Source: Mesorhizobium sp. INR15
GTDB lineage: Bacteria; Pseudomonadota; Alphaproteobacteria; Rhizobiales; Rhizobiaceae
Reading direction: 5' to 3'
DNA length: 64,000 nucleotides
Assembly: GCF_015500075.1 (NCBI RefSeq)
Contig: NZ_CP045496.1
Location: 4,846,001-4,910,000 of the forward strand
Part shown: piece by piece, positions 9,106 to 17,111 of the stretch
How positions within the stretch are numbered: position 1 is the first letter of the stretch
Layout of the letters: each line of letters begins with the position of its first letter
Translations under genes and position numbers: made by a program
The notes under the pieces: model-generated
Told to the model about the DNA's origin: nothing
Seen by the model: only the letters and a program-made list of their open reading frames with translations
Databases searched by the model: none

Positions 9106-10074
9106 ATGACTGCCTTGCAGCGGCTTCTCCTGGTCCTCCTGCTCGCTGCCGCTCCATGCGGCACGGCGCTCGCGGCCGATACACTTGTCGTCGTCCCGCC
9201 CGGCAACCGCGCGGAAACACAGCCGCCGATACCGGATGCATCGGCGAACCGAACCCGCGCGTTCAAAACCACCTATGACGAGAAATACGAAAAGATCATC
9301 GCGCTGCTGAAGCGTGAGAAGAAGCTGATCGCGCATATCAAGCAGGTGGCGGCCCTCTACGATATCGACCCGATCCACATCGTCGGCGCACTGGTCGGCG
9401 AACACACCTACAATGTCACCGCTGTCGGGTCGGTCCAGACTTATTATGTCAAGGCGCTGTCCTACTCCGGGCTCGACTTTTCCTTCCGCTACAAGGGTGT
9501 GCCAGTGCAGACTTTTGTCGAGCGGCCGGAATTCGCCGCCTGCGCACAGGCAAAAGGCGGCGCGGCGCTCTGGAGCTGCCGCGACCAGGTATGGATCGAG
9601 CATTTTCGCGGCAAGACGGTAGATGGCGTCACCTATGAGGCGCTGTCCTTCCAGCAGGCATTCTTCCAGCCCTTCTTCGCCGGCCAGACATTCGGGCTTG
9701 GACAGATCAGCCCGCTGACCGCGCTGCAGGTCACCGATCTCGTCAACAAGGTCAGCGGCTATGACAGGCTGACGCCCGACCGCCCGCAGGCGATCTATCG
9801 TGACGTCATGGATCCCGACCGCAGCATCGTCTACATCGCCGCCATCGTGCGCGACGCCATCGATGCCTACAAGGAACAAGGTTTCGACATTTCCGCCAAT
9901 CCTGGCATCACCGCGACGCTCTACAATGTCGGCCAGCCCAGGCAGCGCGCTGCTGAACTGCGCGCCGCCGTGGCGAGCGGCAAGGGCCGCAGGCTGCCGG
10001 TGGAGAATTATTACGGCTGGCTGGTAAACGAGAAGCTGGATGAGTTGAGAAGCGTCCTAGACAGCGGCAGCTAG
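9106..10074 (+). CDS. DUF1402 family secreted protein, possibly lytic-transglycosylase-like
   Basis: A 322-residue secreted protein of the Rhizobiales DUF1402 family. The ATG at 9106 begins MTALQRLLLVLLLAAAPCGTALA, a clean signal peptide; the open frame reaches further up, but that part is not signal-like. Several pieces resemble an SLT lysozyme fold: VGALVGEHTYNV (candidate catalytic Glu), GLGQISPLTALQV (compare the GLMQxxPxTA motif), and ATLYNVGQPRQR near the end (compare AYNxG). These similarities are my reading, not an established activity. DedA follows after 27 bases and is probably co-transcribed. Confidence 0.8.
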   Translation: MTALQRLLLVLLLAAAPCGTALAADTLVVVPPGNRAETQPPIPDASANRTRAFKTTYDEKYEKIIALLKREKKLIAHIKQVAALYDIDPIHIVGALVGEHTYNVTAVGSVQTYYVKALSYSGLDFSFRYKGVPVQTFVERPEFAACAQAKGGAALWSCRDQVWIEHFRGKTVDGVTYEALSFQQAFFQPFFAGQTFGLGQISPLTALQVTDLVNKVSGYDRLTPDRPQAIYRDVMDPDRSIVYIAAIVRDAIDAYKEQGFDISANPGITATLYNVGQPRQRAAELRAAVASGKGRRLPVENYYGWLVNEKLDELRSVLDSGS

Positions 10075-10101
10075 AGCAACACATCTCGCCGGGGAGCCGC
10101 C

Positions 10102-10731
10102 GTGCAGTCGTTCGTCGACCAGAGCGTTTCTTTCATCGAGAACCATCAGGCCTGGGCTGGGCTCGTGGTCGGACTGCTGGCCTTCGGCGAATCGCTGGTG
10201 CTGGTCGGCATCCTTTTGCCCGGCACCACGGTGCTGATCATCGTCGGCGGGCTTGTGGGTGCGGGCATCGTTCAACCCCTGCCCGTCCTGCTCGCCGCGA
10301 TGATCGGCGCAATTCTCGGCGACACCATCTCCTATTTCCTCGGCAAATGGCTCGGGAGAGGTGTCGTCCACAAATGGCCGCTCAACCGCTATCGCCGTGA
10401 AGTCGCCAGGGCGCGGCTGTTTTTTCACCGCTATGGTTCTGCCGCCGTCTTCGTCGGCCGCTTCTTCGGCCCCGTGCGTGCCACCGTGCCGCTGGTCGCA
10501 GGCATGATGGGTATGAACCGCCTCCGCTTCCAGATCGCCAATATCCTGTCGGCGATCGTGTGGGCACCGGTCGTGCTGTCGCCGGGATGGCTGGCGGCCA
10601 GGGGCGCTGATAGTTTCGCCAGATTCGATGCGACCAGCCTGTCCGGCGCAGTCATGATCGCTGCCATATCAGCGATCATCGTCGCGGTGATCGCCGTCAA
10701 GCTGCGTTATCGCGGCAAGCGCGATCGCTAG
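10102..10731 (+). CDS. DedA family membrane protein
   Basis: A 209-residue inner membrane protein of the DedA/SNARE-associated family, which moves lipid carriers such as undecaprenyl phosphate or phospholipids across the membrane in characterised members. Family signatures are the FGESLVLVGILLPGTT segment (about 28-43), GDTISYFLGKWLGR, and F-x-x-R(F)FGPVRATVPLVAGMMGM. The start is GTG with GGGGAG upstream. It lies 27 bases after the DUF1402 gene and its last codons overlap the convergent glycosidase gene by 4 bases. A link to the nearby uppP is tempting but not shown. Confidence 0.88.
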   Translation: MQSFVDQSVSFIENHQAWAGLVVGLLAFGESLVLVGILLPGTTVLIIVGGLVGAGIVQPLPVLLAAMIGAILGDTISYFLGKWLGRGVVHKWPLNRYRREVARARLFFHRYGSAAVFVGRFFGPVRATVPLVAGMMGMNRLRFQIANILSAIVWAPVVLSPGWLAARGADSFARFDATSLSGAVMIAAISAIIVAVIAVKLRYRGKRDR

Positions 10732-11519
10732 CCATGTTTCCTGAAAACACCGATCATCGGCCCGAGATTCCAGTAATCGTCGTTGCGGCCAACGGCGGGG
10801 GCGAGCAGGCTCGATATCGAGCCATCGAGGAACAGCGCATTCCGGCAGCCCAGCGCATCGCGAAAGAGCCGCGCGAATTCATGGAATGTCACGGTCCCGT
10901 TTGAAATCGCGAAGACGGCGACACCGTCATCGCGTACCCCAACGCCGTCACGGGTTTTGCGCGACGTGCTGTCCGGTCGGAATTTTGGATGAAGCTGGCC
11001 ATCGATGACCAGCATGGGTCCGGACTGCGTGGCAAATTCCAGCCGTGGACGCCGACCGAGCAAACTCTTCGTCGAACGGACAGCGGCCTTGCCATCGGCC
11101 AGATAGAAAATACCGTTCGGCTGCATCGAAAAATTACCGCTGCCCGTCCCGACCTTCACCGATGTCATTTCCTGGCCGTGCTCCACATAGAGCCCGACCG
11201 GATCGAGGTTGGGGTGATACATCCCAGCGTTGATGCCGAACAGCATGGTGCGCCCCGCTGCCTGCTGTGCAGCTTCCAGATTGTGCAGCGAATGGTAGGG
11301 CTGGCCGGCGGAATCCTTCCAGAAGAATTCGATCTGGTATCGCTTCGGATCAACCTCGCAGATGAGATAGCCTGATGTCTCGAAGGCGAAATCCCGGCAT
11401 GGCGGCAGCGATGTCACCCATTGGCCAAAGCCCATGCCGAGAGCGGCCACCGATGGTAGCGCGCCCTTTGCCAACGCCAACAGCAATGGCGCCGATTGCA
11501 GGAGGGTCAAAAAATCCAT
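10728..11519 (-). CDS. Phosphodiester glycosidase family (NAGPA-like) protein
   Basis: A 263-residue protein with an N-terminal hydrophobic segment that may be a signal or anchor. It carries the landmarks of the NAGPA/phosphodiester glycosidase family: LFGINAGMY (about 93-101), QPNGIFYL, QSGPMLVIDG, a TRDGVGV segment and NALFLDGSISS near the end. In the animal enzyme this fold removes GlcNAc from a phosphodiester. In bacteria the substrate is usually an exopolysaccharide or teichoic-type linkage; here it is unknown. The gene converges on dedA with a 4-base overlap. Confidence 0.85.
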   Translation of the reverse strand: MDFLTLLQSAPLLLALAKGALPSVAALGMGFGQWVTSLPPCRDFAFETSGYLICEVDPKRYQIEFFWKDSAGQPYHSLHNLEAAQQAAGRTMLFGINAGMYHPNLDPVGLYVEHGQEMTSVKVGTGSGNFSMQPNGIFYLADGKAAVRSTKSLLGRRPRLEFATQSGPMLVIDGQLHPKFRPDSTSRKTRDGVGVRDDGVAVFAISNGTVTFHEFARLFRDALGCRNALFLDGSISSLLAPAVGRNDDYWNLGPMIGVFRKHG

Positions 11520-11598
11520 GGGCTTACCGGAATCGAGATCTTGCTTCTGGCAAAGCTATAGCCCGTTTCCAAGCGAGACTATGGAAGCCCGAACGTTT

Positions 11599-12483
11599 TT
11601 AGACGAGCCATCCCATGGCAACGCTCAACAACAGAACCACGCCGAGCACACCGCGATAGATGACGAACGGCCACGCGGAGAAGCGTTCAAGCACTCGCAT
11701 CAGGCCCCAGATGGCGAAAAAGGCGGAAATCGAGGCGACGACCAGCCCCACCGCCAGAACCGACCAGCCATGTGCGTCGAGATGAACCTTGTGCAGTTCC
11801 CAAAGCTCCTTGAGACCGGCAAGTGCTATGGCCGGCAGGCCAAGCAGAAACGAGAAGCGCGCCGCCTCCGCCCGCTTGAAGCCGAGTCCAAGGGCCGCCG
11901 TCAGCGTGGAGCCAGAGCGCGAGACGCCGGGGATCAGTGCGCCGACCTGAGCAACGCCAATCAGCAGCGCATCGGTGAGCGATGCGTCATCGACAGTGCG
12001 CCTGTGGCTCGCATAGATCTCGGCCAGCGCCAGCAGGATCGCCATGACGACGCAGGCCCAGCCGATGACGGTCAGGCTGCGCAGCGGCGAGTCGCAGGCG
12101 TTGAGCACGCCCGACAGCGCAATGCCGGCGATGACGATCGGGATCGTCGCCAACACAATCCAGGTTGCGAGACGGAAATACCGGTCAGCGAAATCGCGCC
12201 GCGCCAGAGCGCCAAGCGAGCCGAAGACGATGTCCCTGACATCGCTCCAGAAGTAGCTGACCACCGCGGCCAGCGCCGCGAGTTGCATGGCGGCGGAGAA
12301 GGCGGAGCCGGGATCCTGCCAGCCAAGCACAGCCGGCACGATGCGCATATGGGCGGTCGACGAGATCGGCAAGAGTTCGGTGATGCCTTGCACAAGGCCG
12401 AGAAACGCCACCTTGGCATATCCGAGACCGGCGAAGCCGGTGTCCAACCCTTGAGTACACATGCCGGCCATGTCGAATTCCAT
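11599..12483 (-). CDS. uppP: Undecaprenyl-diphosphatase (BacA/UppP family)
   Basis: Recycles undecaprenyl diphosphate to the monophosphate carrier used in peptidoglycan and polysaccharide export; an inner membrane enzyme. The 294 residues show both family signatures: QGITELLPISSTAH (about 32-45), with the conserved Glu and Ser pair, and GVSRSGSTLTAALGLG with the catalytic arginine. About eight membrane segments follow the expected spacing. The N-terminal extension MEFDMAGMCTQGLDTGFAG is a little longer than usual, so an internal start is possible. Confidence 0.93.
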   Translation of the reverse strand: MEFDMAGMCTQGLDTGFAGLGYAKVAFLGLVQGITELLPISSTAHMRIVPAVLGWQDPGSAFSAAMQLAALAAVVSYFWSDVRDIVFGSLGALARRDFADRYFRLATWIVLATIPIVIAGIALSGVLNACDSPLRSLTVIGWACVVMAILLALAEIYASHRRTVDDASLTDALLIGVAQVGALIPGVSRSGSTLTAALGLGFKRAEAARFSFLLGLPAIALAGLKELWELHKVHLDAHGWSVLAVGLVVASISAFFAIWGLMRVLERFSAWPFVIYRGVLGVVLLLSVAMGWLV

Positions 12484-12609
12484 GTCTGAGAGAAGCGAAC
12501 TTGCGCAGGAGGACCGGTGCCGGTCAGCCCCGCGGAAGCCTTATCGTCATGGAACGAGGAATCAATTTACGATTTTGTAAGCTGGCGCTTCTGCCGCCAC
12601 GCAGGCACC

Positions 12610-12635
12610 AAAACCGGCCCATTCGGACCGGTTTT
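12610..12635 (-). terminator. Bidirectional terminator hairpin
   Basis: AAAACCGG pairs with CCGGTTTT, leaving four Ts on either strand. On the minus strand it follows the 65-residue protein gene ending at 12676, and it separates that gene from uppP. Confidence 0.65.
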
Positions 12636-12675
12636 CATGTTCACAATCGTGTTCCTTGTGCGCTCACCGGTGCAA

Positions 12676-12873
12676 TCAGGGGCATAGCCAAAGCTTCTGG
12701 CAGGTCCTGGCGATGACGTGAGCCGGGGGTACGTGCGGCTGCTCCATGGAGGGTGTGCGGGCCCGCTCAAGCAACATGCGCACTTCTTCCGGGCGCACGC
12801 GATCGCGCGCCATAACCAGCTGGATCATCGGATCACCCAGAAGCTCGTCCAGGGTCTGTCTGCCTTCGGTCAT
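12676..12873 (-). CDS. Small conserved hypothetical protein
   Basis: A 65-residue protein beginning MTEGRQTLDELLGDP. It looks wholly helical in its first 45 residues (DPMIQLVMARDRVRPEEVRMLLER), then has a Pro/His-rich tail ending in Cys-Pro. The start at 12873 is chosen because GAGGAGG stands seven bases upstream; the open frame reaches 11 codons further without such a site. A terminator hairpin follows. The clean signals at both ends argue for a real gene, but I recognise no family. Confidence 0.65.
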   Translation of the reverse strand: MTEGRQTLDELLGDPMIQLVMARDRVRPEEVRMLLERARTPSMEQPHVPPAHVIARTCQKLWLCP

Positions 12874-13008
12874 ATTCGCCTCCTCGAAAGCCACGCCGCA
12901 GCCCACAGATAGGGTTGCAAAGATGGCTCGCCAATGACGCTTTGCCGGCTATCTCGTGTCTCCGGGCGAAAAGTTTTCGTGATCGGCCCGAGAGCCGAGG
13001 CGCACGCT

Positions 13009-13407
13009 TCAGGCCGGCGGCGGCGCGCCTTCGTATTGCGGCAACCCGTCATCGAGCACGACCCAGGGCTGTTTGGAACCGGTGAAGATGTGCATCTGCG
13101 GCTGGAACACCGAGGGGTCGTCGAGTGAGCCGGTGGTGACGCCGATGATGCCGGCTGAATCCCGCCGGGAAAACATCGTCGTGCCGCAACCCGGGCAAAA
13201 GCCACGTTTTAGCTCGGGTGAGGAATTCACGGTTGCCAACGGTCCGTCGATCGTCACGTCATCGATGCGAAACAGCACGCGCGCATTGAAGGCGGCACCG
13301 ATCGCCTTCTGGCAGACCCGGCAATGGCAAATGCGCTCGTTGAGCGGCTCTGCCTCGGCGTGGTAGCGCACCGCTCCACACAGGCACCCGCCCTGATATT
13401 TTGTCAT
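13009..13407 (-). CDS. GFA family (CENP-V/glutathione-dependent formaldehyde-activating-like) protein
   Basis: A 132-residue zinc protein. It carries the GFA cysteine pattern: CLCGAVRY (about 8-15), then CHCRVCQK, then FCPGCGT, which in the family bind structural and catalytic zinc. The founding enzyme speeds the reaction of glutathione with formaldehyde, but many small members have no proven activity. The ATG at 13407 gives the usual MTKYQGGCLCGAV beginning; the longer open frame adds 44 residues unlike the family. The gene stands alone and diverges from the oxygenase gene at 13592. Confidence 0.88.
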   Translation of the reverse strand: MTKYQGGCLCGAVRYHAEAEPLNERICHCRVCQKAIGAAFNARVLFRIDDVTIDGPLATVNSSPELKRGFCPGCGTTMFSRRDSAGIIGVTTGSLDDPSVFQPQMHIFTGSKQPWVVLDDGLPQYEGAPPPA

Positions 13408-13591
13408 GGTCCGGATCCGTCTTCCCAAGGATTGAGCCGTAAAGGTAGCGGCGGACCCATCAGGGTCAATTGAAAAGCCTTGATGACGATATCTGTTCCT
13501 CTGATGCGATCTTGGGTCGGAACCGGGTGAGATTGACAAGGCCAGGCCGCTAACGCCTCATTCCGCACGCCCCAAACACGGATCGGATGTC

Positions 13592-14620
13592 ATGGCGCAA
13601 GATATAGAAACGATCGCGATCGCGGCCCTGTTCGGCCCACCCTCGCCCGTCCGTGACCGTGTCGATGCTGAGATCATGGTGGCCGCGTCCGGCATCGGCT
13701 TCATGGCGATCAAGGATTTTCCTGGCGACGAATGGCTGACACCGGAGAAACGGGCGCGACTGCTTCGGCTCTTCGATTTGCCGGACAGCGAGAAGCAGAA
13801 ACTGCTGCGCTGGAACTTCGACCCCACGAAGAAGAACGTCTATCGCGGCTGGTTTCCATTGCAGCCCAGCGCCGTCTCCTACAAGGAAGGCATCGACATG
13901 GGACCGGACCTTGCCCATGCGGCGTCTGTCCCGGCCTCCGACGATCCCTTGCGCGAGCCGACGCCGCTGCCGACCGAGGCCACGCTGCCGGGCTGGCGCG
14001 CGGCGGCGGCGGCCTACTATCTGGCCATGGAGGCTGTCGGCAACGCGCTGATGCGATCGATCGCGCGCGGACTTGGCCTGCCGGAAACGGTCTTCGATGC
14101 CGACTTCAATGGCGGCATCTCGACACTGCGGCTGATCCGCTATCCCTTGCGCGACGGTAACAGTGTCGACGTTAGCGGACCGGAATTCTCGGTCATCCAC
14201 AAAGGCGAAAGCCGCACCATAATCGGTCGAGAGCACGCCGATTCCGGCTTCGTGACGCTGCTGGCGCAAGACGGGGTCGAAGGCCTGCAGGCGAAGAACC
14301 TCGCCGGCGAATGGATCGATGTTCCGCCTGCGGACGGCACGCTGGCGGTCAATTTCGGTCAACTTCTGCAACGCTGGACGGGCGGACGGGTCCGCGCGAC
14401 ACGGCACCGGGTGATTGCGCCGAAAACGGCGCGGCTCTCGATTCCATTCTTCTACGAGCCGCGCGTTGACGCCAGGATCACACCACTGCCGCTTGCCGAT
14501 GCAGAGGTCTTCGAACCCTTTCTTTATGGCGACTATCTCTGGGACGCGGCGACGAATTTCGTCGAGATGAGCGGCATCAAGCACCTGAGGCAGCCGCGCG
14601 GGGCCAATGCCCCGCAATGA
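13592..14620 (+). CDS. Isopenicillin N synthase-like 2-oxoglutarate/Fe(II) oxygenase
   Basis: A 342-residue non-haem iron oxygenase of the isopenicillin N synthase family. The N-terminal DIOX_N part (about 1-110) is followed by the Fe(II)/2OG domain. The iron ligands are His215 and Asp217 in EHADSGFVTL and His272 in TRHRV; Arg281 and Ser283 (RLS) bind 2-oxoglutarate. Bacterial relatives hydroxylate or desaturate amino acids and small metabolites; nothing nearby shows the substrate. A hairpin (14625-14649) separates it from the convergent hydrolase gene. Confidence 0.9.
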   Translation: MAQDIETIAIAALFGPPSPVRDRVDAEIMVAASGIGFMAIKDFPGDEWLTPEKRARLLRLFDLPDSEKQKLLRWNFDPTKKNVYRGWFPLQPSAVSYKEGIDMGPDLAHAASVPASDDPLREPTPLPTEATLPGWRAAAAAYYLAMEAVGNALMRSIARGLGLPETVFDADFNGGISTLRLIRYPLRDGNSVDVSGPEFSVIHKGESRTIIGREHADSGFVTLLAQDGVEGLQAKNLAGEWIDVPPADGTLAVNFGQLLQRWTGGRVRATRHRVIAPKTARLSIPFFYEPRVDARITPLPLADAEVFEPFLYGDYLWDAATNFVEMSGIKHLRQPRGANAPQ

Positions 14621-14624
14621 ATAA

Positions 14625-14649
14625 CCGGCCATCTCGTTGAGATGGCCGG
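14625..14649. terminator. Hairpin between convergent genes
   Basis: CCGGCCATCTC pairs perfectly with GAGATGGCCGG around a 3-base loop. No long T-run follows; the minus strand has GGTTATT just after. It is probably a shared terminator for the genes at 13592-14620 and 14659-15615. Confidence 0.55.
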
Positions 14650-14658
14650 CGCTGATCG

Positions 14659-15615
14659 TCACTTAGCTTCGTTGACCACGTCGTCCCAGGTCTTCACCTT
14701 GGTCTCGCCGTTGAGGAACGGCAGCGCGGCGGCCGTCAGTTCAGGCGCGAAGAAGACGTCGTAGTGGGTGCGGTTGGGCAGGATCGCCAGGCGGTTCTGC
14801 GACAGGTTCTCACGCATCCATCCCGCGTCCTTCAACCCACCGCCGAGCATCTGGTAAAACTTGATCTCATGCTCGGGCCGGTACATGTCGCTGTCGCCAT
14901 AGGCGAGCATGACCGGCATCTTCAGCTTGGCGACATCAGCGGAATAATCGTAGTCGTGACGCATGAAGTTGCCGAGGGCATCAAGCAGCTTCGGGAAATC
15001 CTGCGGGCGCGGCGCGACCGCCATGTAGGACTTGTACATCGGCGTGCCCTTCAGGAAATCCGCCGCCGCGGCGCTAACCTGCGCCTGCTGGCCGCGCATC
15101 TCCGGATAGAAGCCGTCAGCGGCGTAGCCGGTCGAAACCAGCACCAGCCGGCGCACCGCCTCGGGATGCTGGACGGCCATGCGGAAAGCGACACCGCCCC
15201 CCAGCGAATAGCCCATGACATCGACCTGGTCATGGCCGAGCGCCTTGACGATCTCAGCCATGTCATTGCCCATCGCTTCAAGGCCGAACGGCCGGTCGCC
15301 AAGCGCCGTGCGGCCGTGGCCCTGCAGGTCGACGACGATGACCGCTCGGTGTTCGGCGAGTTTCGGCAGGAGCGGCGCGAACATGTCCGAGGTGCCGAGA
15401 CCACCATGCAACAGGAGCAGCGGCTCACCCTTGCCGTAGATGGCGTAGTAGTAGTTCAGGCCGTCGATCGGCAGCAAACCGGACTTTTCCGGCTTCGGCA
15501 GTGCATTCGTTTCGGTCGTCATGGCAGGTTTTACCTCCTCTGCATTGATGGTGCCCGGTGACGCGAGAAGCGCTGCCGCCGAGGCAATAATGGCGAAAAT
15601 CAAGGTTTTGGACAT
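14659..15615 (-). CDS. Exported alpha/beta hydrolase
   Basis: A 318-residue alpha/beta-fold hydrolase with a signal peptide (MSKTLIFAIIASAAALLASPGTINA), so it should work in the periplasm. The oxyanion region LLLLHGGLGTSD is followed by the nucleophile elbow GYSLGGG, then an acid in AYGDSDMY and a candidate catalytic His in NRTHYD. The ATG at 15615 has GAGAGGAA upstream; the longer frame adds 47 residues with no signal character. It lies 22 bases after the AHSA1 gene on the same strand, so the two probably form an operon. Substrate unknown. Confidence 0.87.
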   Translation of the reverse strand: MSKTLIFAIIASAAALLASPGTINAEEVKPAMTTETNALPKPEKSGLLPIDGLNYYYAIYGKGEPLLLLHGGLGTSDMFAPLLPKLAEHRAVIVVDLQGHGRTALGDRPFGLEAMGNDMAEIVKALGHDQVDVMGYSLGGGVAFRMAVQHPEAVRRLVLVSTGYAADGFYPEMRGQQAQVSAAAADFLKGTPMYKSYMAVAPRPQDFPKLLDALGNFMRHDYDYSADVAKLKMPVMLAYGDSDMYRPEHEIKFYQMLGGGLKDAGWMRENLSQNRLAILPNRTHYDVFFAPELTAAALPFLNGETKVKTWDDVVNEAK

Positions 15616-15637
15616 ATCGAGTTCCTCTCGTCGCGCT

Positions 15638-16123
15638 TCAAAGCGTCTTGGCGAGTTCTTCGAGCTGATCGGCACACTGGCCCCAGCCCTCGTGGAAACC
15701 CATTTTCTCGTGCTGCTCGCGGTCAGCGACGCTCCAATGCCGGACCCGAACGACATAACGGGTCTTGCCCTCGCCTTCGTCCTCGAACGTCAACACTGCG
15801 GTCATGAATGGCTTCTCCGATGGCTCCCATGCCGCTGTGTAGGCGTCGGTGAAGACGATCTTCTTGCCTGGAATGACTTCGAGGAAGACGCCTGGGTTCG
15901 GGAATTCGTTGCCGTCCGGACCAGCCATGATGACCAGGCTGGAACCGCAGGTGCGTACATCCATTTCGGCGCGCGGCGTCGTCCACGGCTTCGGCGCGAA
16001 CCACTGCGTCAACAGCTTGGTTTCGCTCCAGCAACGATAGACGTTGTCGCGCGGCGCATCGATGATGCGGCCAAGAACCAGTTCGCGGTCATTGGTGGGG
16101 GTGACATCGAGCTTGGTGGTCAT
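15638..16123 (-). CDS. AHSA1/START-type SRPBCC domain protein
   Basis: A 161-residue protein of the AHSA1 (Aha1 C-terminal-like) branch of the SRPBCC fold, a small ligand-binding cup. Typical features are RIIDAPRDNVYRCWSE, the WFAPKPW segment and the ending MGFHEGWGQCADQLEELA. Bacterial members are often stress- or ArsR-linked and bind hydrophobic ligands; no regulator of that type is next to it. The ATG at 16123 is preceded by GAGGAAA. Likely co-transcribed with the exported hydrolase downstream. Confidence 0.88.
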   Translation of the reverse strand: MTTKLDVTPTNDRELVLGRIIDAPRDNVYRCWSETKLLTQWFAPKPWTTPRAEMDVRTCGSSLVIMAGPDGNEFPNPGVFLEVIPGKKIVFTDAYTAAWEPSEKPFMTAVLTFEDEGEGKTRYVVRVRHWSVADREQHEKMGFHEGWGQCADQLEELAKTL

Positions 16124-16255
16124 GATGATTTCCTCGTGTGTGGGTTTTGAATTTGGCTTCCGTCTCAAAGACGCCTGGACGAAGCGCAAGCCGACACAGC
16201 CCTCAAAAAAAGATTTGAGAAAACGAGGAGACGGACGACCGGAGTGAGACGGAAC

Positions 16256-16504
16256 CTAGTGCCGTTTGGCCTGCACCAGATAGGCGTCGATCATGGTTTC
16301 GCCGAGCCACTTGGCCGCCTCCAGCCGATGCAATCCTTCGACCAGGATGTGGCGCTTGCCGTCATGCCGGACCTGGATCGGCGTCTTCATGCCATTCTCC
16401 AGGATATCCTCTGCCAGGTGCCGTACGGTCTCGGGGTGCAGCGTCTTCTTGCGTGCCGTCGGCACGTAGATGTCGTCGACCTTGACCTTTTGCACTTTCA
16501 GCAT
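16256..16504 (-). CDS. Stand-alone ParB-like nuclease-domain mini-protein
   Basis: An 82-residue protein that is almost only a ParB N-terminal/sulfiredoxin-like domain: VDDIYVPTARKKTL, then VRHLAEDILENGMKTPIQVR, then HILVEGLHRLEAAKWLG. The last part corresponds to the GHRRxxA box of ParB, here GLHRLEAA, which in ParB binds the nucleotide. There is no helix-turn-helix or dimerisation domain. The ATG at 16504 has GGGAG six bases upstream. It may bind or hydrolyse a nucleotide or act as a small regulator; chromosome partitioning is unlikely. Confidence 0.8.
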   Translation of the reverse strand: MLKVQKVKVDDIYVPTARKKTLHPETVRHLAEDILENGMKTPIQVRHDGKRHILVEGLHRLEAAKWLGETMIDAYLVQAKRH

Positions 16505-16679
16505 GGCGGCTCCCGTGGCGGAAGACCCGCCCTTCCCTGAGATAGTCCGTTTGGCACAAGCGGCCAAGGGCACGGCTAACGAAAGCAGCGCAAATGGCGC
16601 TCGCCTTCGCCTGCCGGTTTGCCTGTCGTCGCGCGTTTCGATATTGCCTGTCCGTCATCATCGATCACGGACCCATCGC

Positions 16680-17111
16680 ATGAGCACAGCTCTCGTCACC
16701 TTCGTCGGCATGGCTCACCCCTGGATGTGCGACACGATGGGCCACATGAATGTGCGCCACTACGCAGGCATGTTCGACGATGCCAGCTTCCAGTTGCTTG
16801 GCCACATCGCCGCCAAGGACGGCAATGAAGGCGGCATCGGCTGGGCCGATGTTCGCTACGAGGTCGATTATCGCCACGAGACCAAGGCTGGCGCGCTGCT
16901 CACCATCCGCTCGCATGTGGTGAAGGTCGGCCGCTCCTCCATTACTTTCGAACAGGTGATGTCGGGATCGCTGGACGGCGTCGTGCACGCCGTGGGACGA
17001 ACGACCAGCGTGCGCTTCGACCTCACTGCGCGTGCTTCCGTGCCATTGGATGACGCCATGCGCGAACGCGCGTTGGCGTTGCTTGTCGAGCAACCTGCTC
17101 AACCGCTGTAG
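16680..17111 (+). CDS. Acyl-CoA thioesterase (hotdog fold)
   Basis: A 143-residue hotdog-fold protein of the 4HBT/FadM type. The opening DTMGHMNVRHYAGMFDDA is the family's active-site helix region (compare D-x-x-x-H-x-N-N-x-x-Y), and the middle shows the usual strand segments ADVRYEVDY and ITFEQVM. Such enzymes split acyl-CoA esters. The ATG at 16680 is the natural start. The last 13 bases overlap the convergent LysR gene, so it lies at the edge of the catabolic locus but on the opposite side of the regulator. Confidence 0.82.
   Translation: MSTALVTFVGMAHPWMCDTMGHMNVRHYAGMFDDASFQLLGHIAAKDGNEGGIGWADVRYEVDYRHETKAGALLTIRSHVVKVGRSSITFEQVMSGSLDGVVHAVGRTTSVRFDLTARASVPLDDAMRERALALLVEQPAQPL

Noticed and set aside
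11434..12489. Plus-strand open frame of 351 codons opposite uppP
   Set aside because: The minus strand encodes a clear UppP; the plus frame is hydrophilic, Arg/Gln-rich and without features.
16202..16219. CTCAAA/TTTGAG hairpin between the ParB-like and AHSA1 genes as a terminator
   Set aside because: The T-run lies in the loop, not after the stem, and the stem is only six AT-rich pairs.
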